This document shows positions 46,118 to 56,451 of a DNA stretch of 64,000 bases, piece by piece. Position 1 is the first letter of the stretch. Every line of letters begins with the position of its first letter. The notes beneath the pieces were generated by a model. That model saw only the letters and a program-made list of their open reading frames with translations, searched no databases and was not told the DNA's origin. The DNA is from Beijerinckiaceae bacterium (GTDB taxonomy: Bacteria > Pseudomonadota > Alphaproteobacteria > Rhizobiales > Beijerinckiaceae): NCBI GenBank assembly GCA_027531565.1, contig JAPZSB010000007.1, forward strand, positions 744,001 through 808,000. The letters are read 5' to 3'. The position numbers were made by a program, and so were the translations under genes.

Positions 46118-47382
46118 GCACCGCTCCGGAGCCGACCGGCGAAACGCTGCATCAGCGCCGCCGCGACCTCGGCCTTCGCCATGTCCGGCAGGGTGGCGAC
46201 GCCGGCCGCGTCGATGACATGGACGATGTTGCGGTCACCGCCCATGACGCCGCTGGCGGGCGAGACGTCATTCGCCACGATGATGTCGCAGCCCTTGCGG
46301 AGGCGCTTGGCCGTGGCATGGGCGATCACCGTCTCGGTCTCCGCCGCAAAACCGACCACCAGCGGCGGACGCCGGGTCGGGTGCCGGGCAATCCGGGCGA
46401 GGATATCCGGATTTTCCGTCAGCCGGAGCGGCGGTATGGCGTTGCCGTCTTTCTTGAGCTTCTGCCCGGCCTCGTCCTCGACACGCCAGTCGGCCACGGC
46501 GGCGGCGAAGATGGCGAGATCCGCCGGGAGGGCCTGCTCCACCGCCTCGTCCATCTGCCGCGCGGTCTCGACCCGGATCACGGCGATGCCAGGCGGATCC
46601 GGCAGGGCGACAGGCCCGGAAACCAGCGTCACGCGCGCACCCAGCGCCCGCGCCGCATCGGCAAGGGCATAGCCCTGCTTGCCCGAGGAGCGGTTGGCAA
46701 TGTAGCGCACCGGGTCGATCGGCTCATGGGTCGGCCCGGCGGTGATCAACACGTGCCGCCCGGAAAGCGGGCCGGTGATGGCCGCAGCCGCCGGGGCCTG
46801 CCAGTCCGGCATGGGGATCACGGTGGGGCCCGCGAGCGCCTCGACGATCGCCTCGAGGATCGTGGCGGGTTCCGCCATACGGCCGGGCCCGAACTCGCCG
46901 CAGGCCATTTCGCCGGCATCCGGCCCGACAAACCGCACGCCATCGCGTTTCAGCGTTTCGAGATTGCGCTGCGTGGCGGGGTGAAGCCACATCCGCACAT
47001 TCATGGCCGGTGCCATCAGGATCCGCTTGTCGGTAGCCAGCAGGGCCGTCGAGGCGAGGTCATTGGCGAGGCCGTTGGCGGCCTTGGCCATGAGATCGGC
47101 GGTCGCCGGGGCGACAACGACGAGATCCGCCGCGCGGGAAAGCTCGATATGGCCCATCTCGACCTCGTCGGTGAGGGAGAAGAGATCCTCCTGGACCTTG
47201 TTGCCCGTCAGGCCGGCCAGCGTCAGCGGGGTCACGAACTGGCTGCCGGCGCGGGTGAGGATGACGCGGACATCGCCGCCGGCTTTCCGGATCAACCGGA
47301 CCAGCTCGGCGCTCTTGTAGGCGGCGATGCCTCCCCCGATCGCCAGCAGGATCGAACGTCCTTGAAGCACGGGTTGCGCCAT
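46114..47382 (-). CDS. coaBC: Bifunctional phosphopantothenoylcysteine decarboxylase / phosphopantothenate–cysteine ligase
   Basis: 422 residues catalysing two steps of coenzyme A synthesis. The N-terminal flavoprotein CoaC domain shows [24 protein letters not shown] and the active-site segment with [14 protein letters not shown]. The C-terminal CoaB domain begins [20 protein letters not shown] and has [14 protein letters not shown]. Length is normal for the family. It lies 10 bases downstream of ubiB and overlaps dut. Confidence 0.95.
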   Translation of the reverse strand: MAQPVLQGRSILLAIGGGIAAYKSAELVRLIRKAGGDVRVILTRAGSQFVTPLTLAGLTGNKVQEDLFSLTDEVEMGHIELSRAADLVVVAPATADLMAKAANGLANDLASTALLATDKRILMAPAMNVRMWLHPATQRNLETLKRDGVRFVGPDAGEMACGEFGPGRMAEPATILEAIVEALAGPTVIPMPDWQAPAAAAITGPLSGRHVLITAGPTHEPIDPVRYIANRSSGKQGYALADAARALGARVTLVSGPVALPDPPGIAVIRVETARQMDEAVEQALPADLAIFAAAVADWRVEDEAGQKLKKDGNAIPPLRLTENPDILARIARHPTRRPPLVVGFAAETETVIAHATAKRLRKGCDIIVANDVSPASGVMGGDRNIVHVIDAAGVATLPDMAKAEVAAALMQRFAGRLRSGA

Positions 47383-47392
47383 GGTTCGCCCC

Positions 47393-48937
47393 TCAGCTCT
47401 TCAGTGCCAGAATCGCCAGCGCGAGGGCAATCGCCCAGAGCGCCAGCGCAATGCCGGAATGGCCACCGTCCCGATGCCCGGCCGGCGCGGTCTCCGGTCG
47501 ATGACCCTTCTCGAAAGCGGCGAGCGCCGCATCCGTCCGGGTCACGAGATCGGGCAGGCGCCCGGCCGCCCGGACCAGATCGAGCGCATCGCGGCCGATA
47601 TCCTCGATCCGGCCGATCGGCCCGAGATTGCGCTCGATCCATTCGCGGATCACCGGCTCGGCAACCTTCCACATATCGAATTGCGGGTCGAGATTGCGGG
47701 CAACTCCCTCGACCACGACCATGGTCTTCTGCAGCAGGACCAGTTCCGTCCGGGTGGCCATGTCGAACAGGGCCGTGATCTCGAACAGGAGGCCCAGCAA
47801 CTGGGCCATCGAGATTTCGGCGGCGTTGCGGCCATGGATCTTCTCGCCGACGGCGCGCAGGGCCTGGGCGAAATCCTCCACCGAATGCCGCTTGGGCACG
47901 TAGCCCGCCTCGAAATGCACCTCGGCGATCCGGCGGTAGTCCCGGGTGATGAAACCGAACAGGATTTCCGCAAGGAAGCGCCGTTCCGGGGGGCCGAGGC
48001 GGCTCATGATGCCGAGATCGACCGCGATCAATTGCCCGGAAGGCATGACGAAGAGATTGCCGGGATGCATGTCGGCATGAAAGAAGCCGTCGCGGAGGGC
48101 ATGCCGGAGGAAGCTCTGCAGCGCGGTGCGGGCAAGTGCCACCCGGTCGATCCCGGCCGCGTCGATGGCGGCAAGGTCGTTGAGCTTGATGCCGTCGATC
48201 CATTCCATCGTCAGGCATTCGCGGGCCGTGCGCTCCCAATCGACGGCGGGGACCCGGAAATCAGGATCCCTGGCGACATTCTCGCCCATTTCCGACAGGG
48301 CCGCGGCCTCGAAGCGCAGGTCCATCTCCAGCAGGACGGTCCGTTCAAGGGTTTCAACGACCTCGACCGGCTTGAGGCGGCGGGCCGAAACCACGAAATA
48401 CTCGATCAGCCCGGCCACGAATTTCTGGGCGGCGATATCGCGGGTGAAAACCCGGTCGATGCCCGGCCGGCGCACCTTGACCGCGACATTCCGACGGGCG
48501 CCGTCGATCTCGACCGTCGCCTTGTGCACCTGGGCGATCGACGCAGCCGCGACAACCGGTCCGAAGTCCACGAACAGGGCATCGAGCGGCTTGCCGAGGG
48601 CGGCCGCCACGCGGCGCTCGGCCTCGGCCTGCGCGAAGGCCGGCATCCGGTCCTGCAGGGCCTCGAGATCCCGCGCCAGCGAGAAGCCTACAAGATCCGG
48701 CCGGGTGGCGAGGAACTGGCCGAGCTTGACATAGGACGGGCCGAGCCGCGTCAGCGCGGCGACAATCCGGGTGCCGCGATCGCCGGCATCCCGCCGCGCC
48801 ATCGCCGAGAGCAGCCAGAGCAGCGGATGGAGGATAGCCGGGACCTGACGCTTCGGCACGAGCGCGAATACGCCTTCGCGCATCAGCACATAGCCGACAT
48901 GGATCAAGTGCAGGGAATGGCGCAATGCGGCGAACAA
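47393..48937 (-). CDS. ubiB: Ubiquinone biosynthesis regulatory protein kinase UbiB
   Basis: 514 residues, an atypical ABC1/ADCK-family kinase-like protein needed for ubiquinone synthesis. Seen: the ExD-containing region RVAAALGKPLDALFVDFGPV, the alanine-rich VAAASIAQVHKA in place of the P-loop, KVRRPGID, and HADMHPGNLFVM with DLGIMSRLG; a C-terminal membrane anchor (IALALWAIALALAILALKS). The start is read as TTG 48937 with GAGG 5 bases upstream, just after the ubiE stop; an ATG at 48982 would overlap ubiE by 38 bases. It is coupled to ubiE upstream. Confidence 0.9.
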   Translation of the reverse strand: MFAALRHSLHLIHVGYVLMREGVFALVPKRQVPAILHPLLWLLSAMARRDAGDRGTRIVAALTRLGPSYVKLGQFLATRPDLVGFSLARDLEALQDRMPAFAQAEAERRVAAALGKPLDALFVDFGPVVAAASIAQVHKATVEIDGARRNVAVKVRRPGIDRVFTRDIAAQKFVAGLIEYFVVSARRLKPVEVVETLERTVLLEMDLRFEAAALSEMGENVARDPDFRVPAVDWERTARECLTMEWIDGIKLNDLAAIDAAGIDRVALARTALQSFLRHALRDGFFHADMHPGNLFVMPSGQLIAVDLGIMSRLGPPERRFLAEILFGFITRDYRRIAEVHFEAGYVPKRHSVEDFAQALRAVGEKIHGRNAAEISMAQLLGLLFEITALFDMATRTELVLLQKTMVVVEGVARNLDPQFDMWKVAEPVIREWIERNLGPIGRIEDIGRDALDLVRAAGRLPDLVTRTDAALAAFEKGHRPETAPAGHRDGGHSGIALALWAIALALAILALKS

Positions 48938-48944
48938 GGGCGCC

Positions 48945-49697
48945 TCAGATCTTCCAGCCGGAATGGATATTGGCAATGCCACCGGTCAACGGCCGGCAGG
49001 TCACCCGGGAGAAGCCCGCGTCGCGGATCATCTCGGAGAAGAGGTCGGGCGGCGGGAACTTGCGGATGGATTCCACGAGATAGCGGTAGGGTTCGCCATC
49101 GCCCGTCACCATCTTGCCGAGCGGCGGGATGACATTGAAGGAATAGGCGTCGTAGATGCGGTCGAGCACAGGCGTCTCCACCGGGGCGAATTCCAGCACG
49201 AGAAAACGCCCGCCCCGCTTGAGCACGCGGAAGGCCTCGGCAAGGGCCAGCGGAATGCGCGGCACGTTCCGGATGCCGAAGGCGATCGTGTAGCCGTCAT
49301 AGGTCCGGTCCTCGAAGGCGAGGGCCTCGGCATTGCATTCGATGAAGCGCACCTGCCCGTCGAGTCCCCGGGCGCAGGCCCGATCCTCGCCGACGCCGAG
49401 CATCGAGGCGTTGATATCCACCACGTCGACGCGGGTCTGCGGGCTGCCGGCCTCGACGATGCGGAAGGCGACATCGCCCGTCCCGCCGGCGACATCGATA
49501 TGGCGGAAGGGCCCCTGCCGCGGTGGCCGGAGCATGGTGACAAGGATGTCCTTCCAGAGCCGGTGGAGGCCCATGCTCATCAGGTCGTTCATCAGGTCAT
49601 AGCGCGAGGCGACCTTGTGGAAGACATCGTCCACCCGGGCCTGCTTTTCCGCGAGCGGAACATCCTCGAACCCGAAATGCGTTGTCTCGACCATCAC
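48945..49697 (-). CDS. ubiE: Ubiquinone/menaquinone C-methyltransferase UbiE
   Basis: 250-residue class I SAM methyltransferase that C-methylates 2-polyprenyl-6-methoxybenzoquinol. Family signatures: [20 protein letters not shown], the SAM motif [33 protein letters not shown] and [20 protein letters not shown] with SFNVIPPLG. It is the first gene of the minus-strand run ubiE-ubiB-coaBC-dut, divergent from mutM with a 116-base gap. Confidence 0.96.
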   Translation of the reverse strand: MMVETTHFGFEDVPLAEKQARVDDVFHKVASRYDLMNDLMSMGLHRLWKDILVTMLRPPRQGPFRHIDVAGGTGDVAFRIVEAGSPQTRVDVVDINASMLGVGEDRACARGLDGQVRFIECNAEALAFEDRTYDGYTIAFGIRNVPRIPLALAEAFRVLKRGGRFLVLEFAPVETPVLDRIYDAYSFNVIPPLGKMVTGDGEPYRYLVESIRKFPPPDLFSEMIRDAGFSRVTCRPLTGGIANIHSGWKI

Positions 49698-49813
49698 AAC
49701 CCTACCCCGAACAGGACGGGCCGGGATGCCCGCGTCATTTCCATAGCGAAGCTTTCCGCGTCGCGCTATGGCGAGACGGTCGCATAACGTCGTGGCCAGC
49801 GTCGAGGTCTGCC

Positions 49814-50677
49814 GTGCCCGAACTTCCCGAGGTCGAAACCGTCCGGCGCGGCCTGGCCCCGCATCTCGACGGTGCGTTGATCGAGGCGCTGGTGCTGAAC
49901 CGCGCCGATCTGCGCTTCCCCTTCCCGCCGGATCTCGCGCGACGGGTCAGCGGGCGCCGCGTTCTGACGCTGGGGCGGCGCGCCAAATACCTGCTGATCC
50001 CGCTCGATTCCGGCGAGACCCTGATCCTCCATCTCGGCATGAGCGGGCGGATGATCGTGGAGCGCCGCGGCGAGGCCGGGGCGCTGGCGGAATTCCATCA
50101 TGACGTCACCCGCCTGCCCCAGCATGACCACGTGATCTTCCATCTGGAGGGCGGCACGCGGGTCGTCTTCAATGATCCACGTCGTTTCGGCAGCCTCGAT
50201 CTCCGGCCCAGCGAAAATCTGGACCAGGCACCCGCACTCTCCAGCCTCGGCCTCGAGCCGCTCGGCAATGCCCTCCATCCCGAGGCGCTGACAGCCCTGC
50301 TCGCCGGCCGGCGCATGCCGATGAAGGCCGCTTTGCTCGACCAGCGGCTTATCGCAGGGCTCGGCAACATCTATGTCTGCGAGGCGCTGCATCGTTCCCG
50401 GATCGCGCCGGACCGCCCGGCCGGCAGCCTGAAGGGCCGTGAGATCGAGGCACTGGTGGTCGCCATCCGGGACGTGCTGGCCGAGGCGATCGAGGCCGGT
50501 GGCTCGACCCTGCGGGATTTCCGCCACGAGGATGGCTCGCTCGGCTATTTCCAGCATGCCTTCCGGGTCTATGACCGCGAGGGCGAGCCCTGCCCGGCGC
50601 CGGGCTGCCGCGGCATCGTGCGGCGGACGGTCCAGTCGGGCCGCTCGACCTTCCATTGCCGGGAATGCCAGCGATAG
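49814..50677 (+). CDS. mutM: Formamidopyrimidine-DNA glycosylase
   Basis: 287-residue base-excision repair enzyme that removes 8-oxoguanine and Fapy lesions. The GTG at 49814 is fixed by the mandatory [13 protein letters not shown] start (Pro is the nucleophile after Met removal) and has GAGG 6 bases upstream; an upstream ATG is in frame but unsupported. K in [17 protein letters not shown], the helix-two-turn-helix, [19 protein letters not shown], and a C-terminal zinc finger with CPAPGC and FHCRECQ are present. Confidence 0.95.
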   Translation: MPELPEVETVRRGLAPHLDGALIEALVLNRADLRFPFPPDLARRVSGRRVLTLGRRAKYLLIPLDSGETLILHLGMSGRMIVERRGEAGALAEFHHDVTRLPQHDHVIFHLEGGTRVVFNDPRRFGSLDLRPSENLDQAPALSSLGLEPLGNALHPEALTALLAGRRMPMKAALLDQRLIAGLGNIYVCEALHRSRIAPDRPAGSLKGREIEALVVAIRDVLAEAIEAGGSTLRDFRHEDGSLGYFQHAFRVYDREGEPCPAPGCRGIVRRTVQSGRSTFHCRECQR

Positions 50678-50793
50678 CGGAACGGGCGCCAGAAATTCGC
50701 GGCCCGGGGCTGGACCCCAGCGTCGCCCATGTGACAGACAGGGCCAAGACGGACCATCACCCTGCCGGCCTTCATGATACGAGGGGAAAACCC

Positions 50794-51576
50794 ATGACCG
50801 ACCTTCCGACCTATGAAACCCTTCTCGTCGAACGCCATGGCCGGGTCGGCCTCATCCGGTTCAACCGGCCGCAGGCGCTGAACGCGCTGAACCGGCAGGT
50901 CATGACGGACCTGCTCGACGTGCTGGCACGCTTCGATGCCGATGCCGGAATCGGCTGCATGGTCCTGACCGGCTCCGAGAAGGCCTTCGCCGCCGGCGCG
51001 GACATCAAGGAAATGGCGGACCTGACCTATCCCGACAGCTACCTGCAGGATTTCGGCAGCGGCTGGGATGCGATCACCCGGATCCGCAAGCCGATCATCG
51101 CGGCCGTGTCGGGGTTCGCTCTCGGCGGCGGCTGCGAGATCGCAATGCTCTGCGACATGATCATCGCCGCCGAGAACGCGAAGTTCGGCCAACCGGAGAT
51201 CAAGCTCGGCGTGATGCCGGGCTGGGGCGGGACGCAGCGCCTGACGCGGGCTGTCGGGAAGGCCAAGGCGATGGATCTCTGCCTGACCGGCCGCATGATG
51301 GATGTGCACGAGGCGGAACGTTCCGGCATGATCGCGCGGATCGTGCCGGTCGATAAACTCGTCGAGGAGGCCCTCGCCGCCGCGACGACGATTGCCGATT
51401 TCGCGACCGAGGTGACGATGATCACCAAGGAATCGATCAACCGCGCCTACGAAACCACATTGAGCGAGGGCGTGCGGTTCGAGCGGCGCACGTTCCAGGC
51501 ACTGTTTGCCACGAAGGCACAGAAGGAAGGCATGGCGGCCTTCATCGAGAAGCGGAAGCCGGATTTCCGCGGCTGA
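50794..51576 (+). CDS. Enoyl-CoA hydratase
   Basis: 260-residue crotonase-fold enzyme that hydrates trans-2-enoyl-CoA in beta-oxidation. The oxyanion-hole segments [11 protein letters not shown] and [20 protein letters not shown] and the catalytic glutamates (CEIA region and [15 protein letters not shown]) are present. ATG 50794 with GAGGGGAA upstream is clear. The position after mutM and before rpsT is typical of Hyphomicrobiales chromosomes. Substrate chain length is unknown. Confidence 0.92.
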   Translation: MTDLPTYETLLVERHGRVGLIRFNRPQALNALNRQVMTDLLDVLARFDADAGIGCMVLTGSEKAFAAGADIKEMADLTYPDSYLQDFGSGWDAITRIRKPIIAAVSGFALGGGCEIAMLCDMIIAAENAKFGQPEIKLGVMPGWGGTQRLTRAVGKAKAMDLCLTGRMMDVHEAERSGMIARIVPVDKLVEEALAAATTIADFATEVTMITKESINRAYETTLSEGVRFERRTFQALFATKAQKEGMAAFIEKRKPDFRG

Positions 51577-51592
51577 GGCAGGCACAACGGGG

Positions 51593-52411
51593 ATGCTGGG
51601 ACCTTTCTCTGGCCTTGAGCTCGGCGTCTCGGCTTTCGCGGCGGCCGGCCTTGTCCTGGCGGCCTTCGTGGCCGGCTTCGTCGACGCGATTGCCGGCGGC
51701 GGCGGCCTCATCACGGTGCCCGCGCTCCTTCTGGCGGGCGTGTCCCCCGTCGGCGCCATTGCCACCAACAAGCTGCAGGGGACATTCGGCGTCGCCTCCT
51801 CTGCCCTTTCCTTCTACCGGGCCGGCCGGATCGACCGGGCGCTCGTGCTGCCGCTGTTCGGCGCGGCGTTCGGCGGCGGCATCATCGGTGCACTCATCGC
51901 CCATCTCGCCCCTACCGGCTTCCTGCGGCTGGTCATTCCGTTCCTGCTTGTCGCCATCGCGCTCTATGTGGCGATGTCGCCCCGGCTGGGGGATACCGAG
52001 GCGCGGCCGCGTCTCAGCCTCGCCACCTTCACCGGTACGGTCGGCGTCGGAATCGGCATCTATGACGGCGTGTTCGGCCCCGGCGCGGGAACTTTCTACC
52101 TGATCGGGCTGATCCTGCTCTGCGGCTTCGGCATGATGCGTGCCGTTGCGCATACCAAGATGATGAATCTCGCTTCCAATCTCGGCGCGCTGATCTTCTT
52201 CCTGCTGGCCGGCCATATCCTGATTGCGGTCGGGTTGATGATGGGCGCGGCCTCGGCGACAGGGGCCTGGCTCGGCGTCCGGGCCAGCCTGCGCTTCGGC
52301 CCGCGCCTCGTCCGCCCGCTGGTGGTGATCGTGGCGCTGGCCATGGCGCTGCGCCTGATGCTGGATGCCAGCCACCCGATCGGCGCCTGGCTGCGCGGGC
52401 TCGGCGGTTAG
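51593..52411 (+). CDS. TSUP-family (TauE/SafE, YfcA-like) membrane permease
   Basis: 272-residue protein with about eight transmembrane helices. The TSUP hallmark FVAGFVDAIAGGGGLITVPA lies near the N-terminus, and the repeated half-site FGPGAGTFYLIGLILLCGFGM is in the second half. Family members export sulfite, sulfoacetate or related anions; many are of unknown specificity. It follows the enoyl-CoA hydratase gene by 16 bases. It is about 17 kb from the organosulfonate genes, so a link to sulfite export is only a speculation. Confidence 0.82.
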   Translation: MLGPFSGLELGVSAFAAAGLVLAAFVAGFVDAIAGGGGLITVPALLLAGVSPVGAIATNKLQGTFGVASSALSFYRAGRIDRALVLPLFGAAFGGGIIGALIAHLAPTGFLRLVIPFLLVAIALYVAMSPRLGDTEARPRLSLATFTGTVGVGIGIYDGVFGPGAGTFYLIGLILLCGFGMMRAVAHTKMMNLASNLGALIFFLLAGHILIAVGLMMGAASATGAWLGVRASLRFGPRLVRPLVVIVALAMALRLMLDASHPIGAWLRGLGG

Positions 52412-52641
52412 GATGCAGGCAAGGACGCAGGGAAGAATCGTTTTTTCGTTGACCCCGTGCGCGGAAGATGGCATGGAGCCGCTCTCGCGCCGAGTTTCCG
52501 GCGCGCTTTCATTTCAGCATGCCTGTCGGGTGACGGTGTCTCGTCGCGCCTCGGGCATGAAGCAGGATCGGGTGGCAAGGCACGCGGAAGCGTGATTTCG
52601 CCAGCCGGGAACGGGTCAACGGGTCGGAGTCCCTTAAGTCG

Positions 52642-52908
52642 ATGGCGAATACCAAATCAGCCAAGAAGGCCGCGCGGCAAACCCTGCGCCGGACGGAAGT
52701 CAACAAGGCGCGCCGCAGCCGTATGCGGACCTCGATCCGCTATGTCGAGGAAGCGATTGCGAAGGGCGACGTGAATGCCGCGCTCGCTGCCATGAAGAAG
52801 GCCGAGCCCGAGCTCGCCAAGGCTGCCCAGAACGGGATCGTTCACAAGAACATGGCGGCCCGCAAGGTATCCCGCCTGATCCGTCAGATCCGGTCGCTTC
52901 CGGCCTGA
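52642..52908 (+). CDS. rpsT: 30S ribosomal protein S20
   Basis: 88-residue basic helical protein starting [20 protein letters not shown], the universal S20 N-terminus, with the C-terminal [19 protein letters not shown]. It binds 16S rRNA in the 30S body. It is monocistronic and followed by a strong intrinsic terminator. Position upstream of dnaA is typical for the order. The 230 bases upstream hold no gene. Confidence 0.98.
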   Translation: MANTKSAKKAARQTLRRTEVNKARRSRMRTSIRYVEEAIAKGDVNAALAAMKKAEPELAKAAQNGIVHKNMAARKVSRLIRQIRSLPA

Positions 52909-52935
52909 CGCCATTCCCCCTTGAGGGCTTGAGGA

Positions 52936-52961
52936 CGCGCCGGATTCCGGCGCGTTTTTTT
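52936..52961 (+). terminator. Rho-independent terminator of rpsT
   Basis: Perfect 8-base stem CGCGCCGG / CCGGCGCG with a 3-base loop followed by seven T residues, 28 bases after the rpsT stop. This is the clearest intrinsic terminator in the window. Confidence 0.93.
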
Positions 52962-53620
52962 GTGCCCGGACCGGGCCAGGTGCCCTGAGAAATGTTTCCC
53001 GAATGCCACAAAGGGGCTTGACTCCTGATTTATCAAGGAAGCGCTGAGAGTCCTTCCCGGCATCCGGAGCCGCGCAAAATTTCTTCATATTTTCCATATG
53101 TTTGCGTCATAAGGCTTCGACTCGGTGGTTTTTGTCACGCTGGCTGTGAGCCGCGGAAAACACCGGCCGTGAAACATTTCATAGGCGTAACGTTTTTATC
53201 CGGAAATCATCCACAGGTCGATTCAAACGCGCGAATCAACGACTTACTTTTGACCACCGGAGAGTGCCCTTCGCCGATGCGAATCGACCGGCCGCCATCC
53301 TGCCGGCGCCTGCCCGAATTGCGCTATTGCACGCGGCCCGGAAGGCGGATTAAGACTTTGTTTACCGACTGACGGGGCGGGCAATAAGGGGGCTGCCTTT
53401 TCGGGGCGATCACGGCGCAAAGGGGGGCAATGTGATTTCCAATAATGATGTAATCGAAACCGTTACTCGCCATGCGTGTTTAGTGGGTTCCACCTGACCC
53501 ATCCGGATTTCTTCTGAATCCGTCAGACATACGACATTCAAACGCTACGAATGACTTTGCTGAAACGTTCCGTTTCGGCAGGGCATCTTCGTATTCCAAG
53601 TGCAGACTTTGAGAGCGATC
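52962..53620. promoter_or_regulatory. Long intergenic region upstream of dnaA
   Basis: About 660 bases without a credible gene. It contains AT-rich patches (53079-53103) and two DnaA-box-like sites near 53192-53215: TTATCCGGA (two mismatches to TTATCCACA) and TCATCCACA (one mismatch). These could serve dnaA autoregulation or replication initiation. Too few boxes are seen to call an origin; in many relatives the origin lies elsewhere, near hemE. Confidence 0.4.
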
Positions 53621-55144
53621 ATGCTGAAGACACCAGAAACCCAGGCCACCGAGAACCGACTCGAGATCGACGTCCGGGGCCTGCCTTCGGCGGACATGGC
53701 CGGGGCTGCCCTTGTCTGGGACCGCGTGCAGCGCAGGCTGCGGGCCGAGCTCGGCGAGGATGTCTATACGAGCTGGTTCAAATGCCTGGAGCTTGTCCAG
53801 GTCCAGAACGACACGGTCATCCTCTCGGTGCCGACGAAGTTCCTCCGGAACTGGATCCAGCAGCATTTCATCGAGAAGATCATGGCGCATTTCCAGAAGG
53901 AGGATGCGCGGCTGGTCCGGGTCTCGATCGTGATGAGGTCGGCGAGCCTGCGCACGGCGCCGAGGCCGGAAGCGCCCAAAGCCGCGGAGCAGGCCCGCAA
54001 GTTTCCGCCTCAGGAAACGCCGGCTGCCATGCGCCCGATGGGCGATGCGGGCATCAAGCCGATCGAGGCCCGGATGCCGGAAGGCCATGACGGCGATCTC
54101 CAGGTCGGATCGCCGCTCGACAAGCGGCTTGTGCTCGGCGCATTCCAGGTCGGACGCTCGAACGTGATGGCCCATGCCGCCGCGATGCAGATCGTGCAGG
54201 CCAAGATCGGCGAGATGCCGGTCTTCAATCCGCTCTACGTGCATGCCAGCGTGGGCCTCGGCAAGACACATCTGCTCCAGGGCGCGGCCCAGGCGATCGA
54301 GAGCTCGGGCCGGCGCGTGCTGTACCTGACGGCGGAGCGTTTCATGTACGGCTTCGTCGCCTCGCTGAAGGCCCAGACGGCCATCGCCTTCAAGGACACG
54401 TTGCGCGGGATCGACGTGCTCATCATCGATGACGCGCAATTCCTGCAGGGGCCGAAGAGCCAGCAGGAATTCTGCCACACCTTGAATGCGCTGATCGATG
54501 CCGGGAAGCAGGTCGTCGTGGCGGCGGACCGTGCGCCGTCCGACCTCGAGGGAATCGAGGAGCGCGTGCAGTCCCGTCTGGCCGGCGGGCTCGTCGTCGA
54601 GATCGGCGCGCTGGATGACGCCCTGCGGGTGAAGATCCTCGAAAGCCGGATCCAGATCGCCAAGGCGCATCTGCCGGGCTTCGATGTGCCGCCGGATGTC
54701 ATCCAGCATGTGGCGCGGGTGATCACCACGAATGGCCGCGATCTTGAAGGCGCGGTGAACCGGCTTCTCGCCCATTCCACGCTCACCGGCGGCTCGCTCG
54801 ACATCGCGGCGGCAGACGAGGCGATCCGGGATCTTGTCCGGCATCGCGAGCCCCGGCGGGTCAAGATCGAGGATATCCAGCGGCTGGTGGCGAACCATTA
54901 CAACGTCAGCCGCGCCGATATTCTCTCGTCGCGCCGGACCGCCACGGTGGTCCGGCCGCGGCAGATCGCGATGTATCTCGCCAAGTCCCTCACCCTGCGT
55001 TCGCTGCCGGAGATCGGCCGGCGCTTCGGCGGGCGGGATCATACGACCGTGCTCCACGCGGTCCGGAAAATCGAGGGCATGGTGACCACCGATCAGGAGC
55101 TGGCGGGCGAGATCGATCATCTGAAGCGCATGCTGCAGGAATGA
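53621..55144 (+). CDS. dnaA: Chromosomal replication initiator protein DnaA
   Basis: 507 residues from ATG 53621 (GAGAG 7 bases upstream); an in-frame GTG at 53600 would add 7 residues. Domain I ([20 protein letters not shown]), a linker, the AAA+ domain III with Walker [14 protein letters not shown] and Walker [10 protein letters not shown], and domain IV with the DnaA signature [20 protein letters not shown] and [15 protein letters not shown]. It binds DnaA boxes and opens the origin. Followed by a terminator and dnaN. Confidence 0.97.
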   Translation: MLKTPETQATENRLEIDVRGLPSADMAGAALVWDRVQRRLRAELGEDVYTSWFKCLELVQVQNDTVILSVPTKFLRNWIQQHFIEKIMAHFQKEDARLVRVSIVMRSASLRTAPRPEAPKAAEQARKFPPQETPAAMRPMGDAGIKPIEARMPEGHDGDLQVGSPLDKRLVLGAFQVGRSNVMAHAAAMQIVQAKIGEMPVFNPLYVHASVGLGKTHLLQGAAQAIESSGRRVLYLTAERFMYGFVASLKAQTAIAFKDTLRGIDVLIIDDAQFLQGPKSQQEFCHTLNALIDAGKQVVVAADRAPSDLEGIEERVQSRLAGGLVVEIGALDDALRVKILESRIQIAKAHLPGFDVPPDVIQHVARVITTNGRDLEGAVNRLLAHSTLTGGSLDIAAADEAIRDLVRHREPRRVKIEDIQRLVANHYNVSRADILSSRRTATVVRPRQIAMYLAKSLTLRSLPEIGRRFGGRDHTTVLHAVRKIEGMVTTDQELAGEIDHLKRMLQE

Positions 55145-55279
55145 CGGACGGCCGTCCACGGCCCTGAAAATCCTGTCGATCACGCTCCCGGCGGCGCGCA
55201 AAATCGCGCGGGCACCCTTGCGCTTTGGCGGGTGACGCGCCATCGTTTCCGGAACCTGTTTTGGAGGGATGCGCGTCAA

Positions 55280-55303
55280 CCGTCTCGTTCCGAGGCGGTT
55301 TTT
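55280..55303 (+). terminator. Intrinsic terminator between dnaA and dnaN
   Basis: Stem CCGTCTC / GAGGCGG (one G·U pair) with a 5-base loop followed by five T residues, 135 bases after the dnaA stop and 27 bases before the dnaN start. It may attenuate read-through into dnaN. Confidence 0.65.
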
Positions 55304-55330
55304 AGTCGGGAACGGGACGGAAGCGATACG

Positions 55331-56449
55331 ATGAAGGTCACGGTGGAACAGGCCGCGCTGCTCAAGGCCCTCGGTCATGTGCATCGCGTTGTCGAGCGGC
55401 GGAATACCATTCCGATCCTCGCCAACGTCCTCTTGCGGGCCGAGCAGCGGGAACTGCACCTCAAGGCGACCGATCTCGACATCGACATCGTCGAGACCAT
55501 CCCGGCCGATGTGGAGCGCGCGGGCACGACCAGCGTTCCCGCGCATGTGCTCTATGACATCGTCCGCAAGCTGTCGGATGGATCGCAGGTCTCGCTGGAG
55601 CAGGACGGCCAGTCCGGGCAGGTCGCGCTGCGCTCCGGTCGGTCGCGCTTCTCGTTGCAGACGCTGCCGGAAACCGATTTTCCGGATCTCGCCGCGGGCG
55701 AAATGAGCCACCGCTTCGAGATGGCCGCCGGCGAATTGCGCAAGCTGATCGAGAAGACGCAATTCGCGATCTCCACCGAGGAGACCCGCTATTATCTCAA
55801 CGGCATCTACCTGCATGCCACCGAAGTTGGCGGGCAGTCGATCCTCCGCGCCGTGGCGACGGATGGCCATCGCCTCGCCCTGTGCGACACGGCGGCGCCG
55901 GCCGGTTCGCAGGGCATGCCGGGCGTGATTGTCCCGCGCAAGACGGTCAGCGAGCTGCAGAAACTGCTCAGCGACGGCGAGGCACAGATCGGGTTCGAGC
56001 TGTCGAGCGTGAAGATGCGCGTCACGGTCGGGCCGATCGTGCTGACCTCGAAGCTGATCGACGGCACCTTCCCGGATTACGCGCGCGTCATCCCGCAGCG
56101 GAACGACAAGTTCCTGACGGTCGAACGCGACGAGTTCGCCCGTTCGGTCGACCGCGTCTCCACGATTTCCTCGGAGCGCGGGCGGGCCGTGAAATTCTCG
56201 CTGGGCGACAGCAAGCTGACCCTGTCGGTGCACAACCCCGATGCCGGCCAGGCGATCGAGGAACTGTCGGTCGATTACGAGGCCTCACCCCTCGAGATCG
56301 GGTTCAATGCCCGCTACCTGCTGGACATTGTCGGCCAGCTCGAAGGCGATACGGCCCTGCTCAAGCTGGCCGATCCGGGCTCGCCGACGCTGATCCAGGA
56401 TCGTGAGGGCGCGGCCAGCCTGTATGTGCTGATGCCGATGCGCGTCTGA
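55331..56449 (+). CDS. dnaN: DNA polymerase III beta subunit (sliding clamp)
   Basis: 372-residue clamp starting MKVTVEQAALLKALGHVHRV, with the typical ERRNTIPILANVLL and the C-terminal LYVLMPMRV. The three-domain repeat length is normal. It encircles DNA and tethers polymerase III. ATG 55331 has GGAAG 7 bases upstream; earlier in-frame starts are unsupported. It ends 2 bases before recF. Confidence 0.97.
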   Translation: MKVTVEQAALLKALGHVHRVVERRNTIPILANVLLRAEQRELHLKATDLDIDIVETIPADVERAGTTSVPAHVLYDIVRKLSDGSQVSLEQDGQSGQVALRSGRSRFSLQTLPETDFPDLAAGEMSHRFEMAAGELRKLIEKTQFAISTEETRYYLNGIYLHATEVGGQSILRAVATDGHRLALCDTAAPAGSQGMPGVIVPRKTVSELQKLLSDGEAQIGFELSSVKMRVTVGPIVLTSKLIDGTFPDYARVIPQRNDKFLTVERDEFARSVDRVSTISSERGRAVKFSLGDSKLTLSVHNPDAGQAIEELSVDYEASPLEIGFNARYLLDIVGQLEGDTALLKLADPGSPTLIQDREGAASLYVLMPMRV

Positions 56450-56451
56450 CC

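Noticed and set aside
53480-56233. 917-residue minus-strand open frame opposite dnaA and dnaN
   Set aside because: It is antisense to two unmistakable essential genes, has a low-complexity Arg/His/Asp-rich composition typical of GC-rich shadow frames and no recognisable domain.
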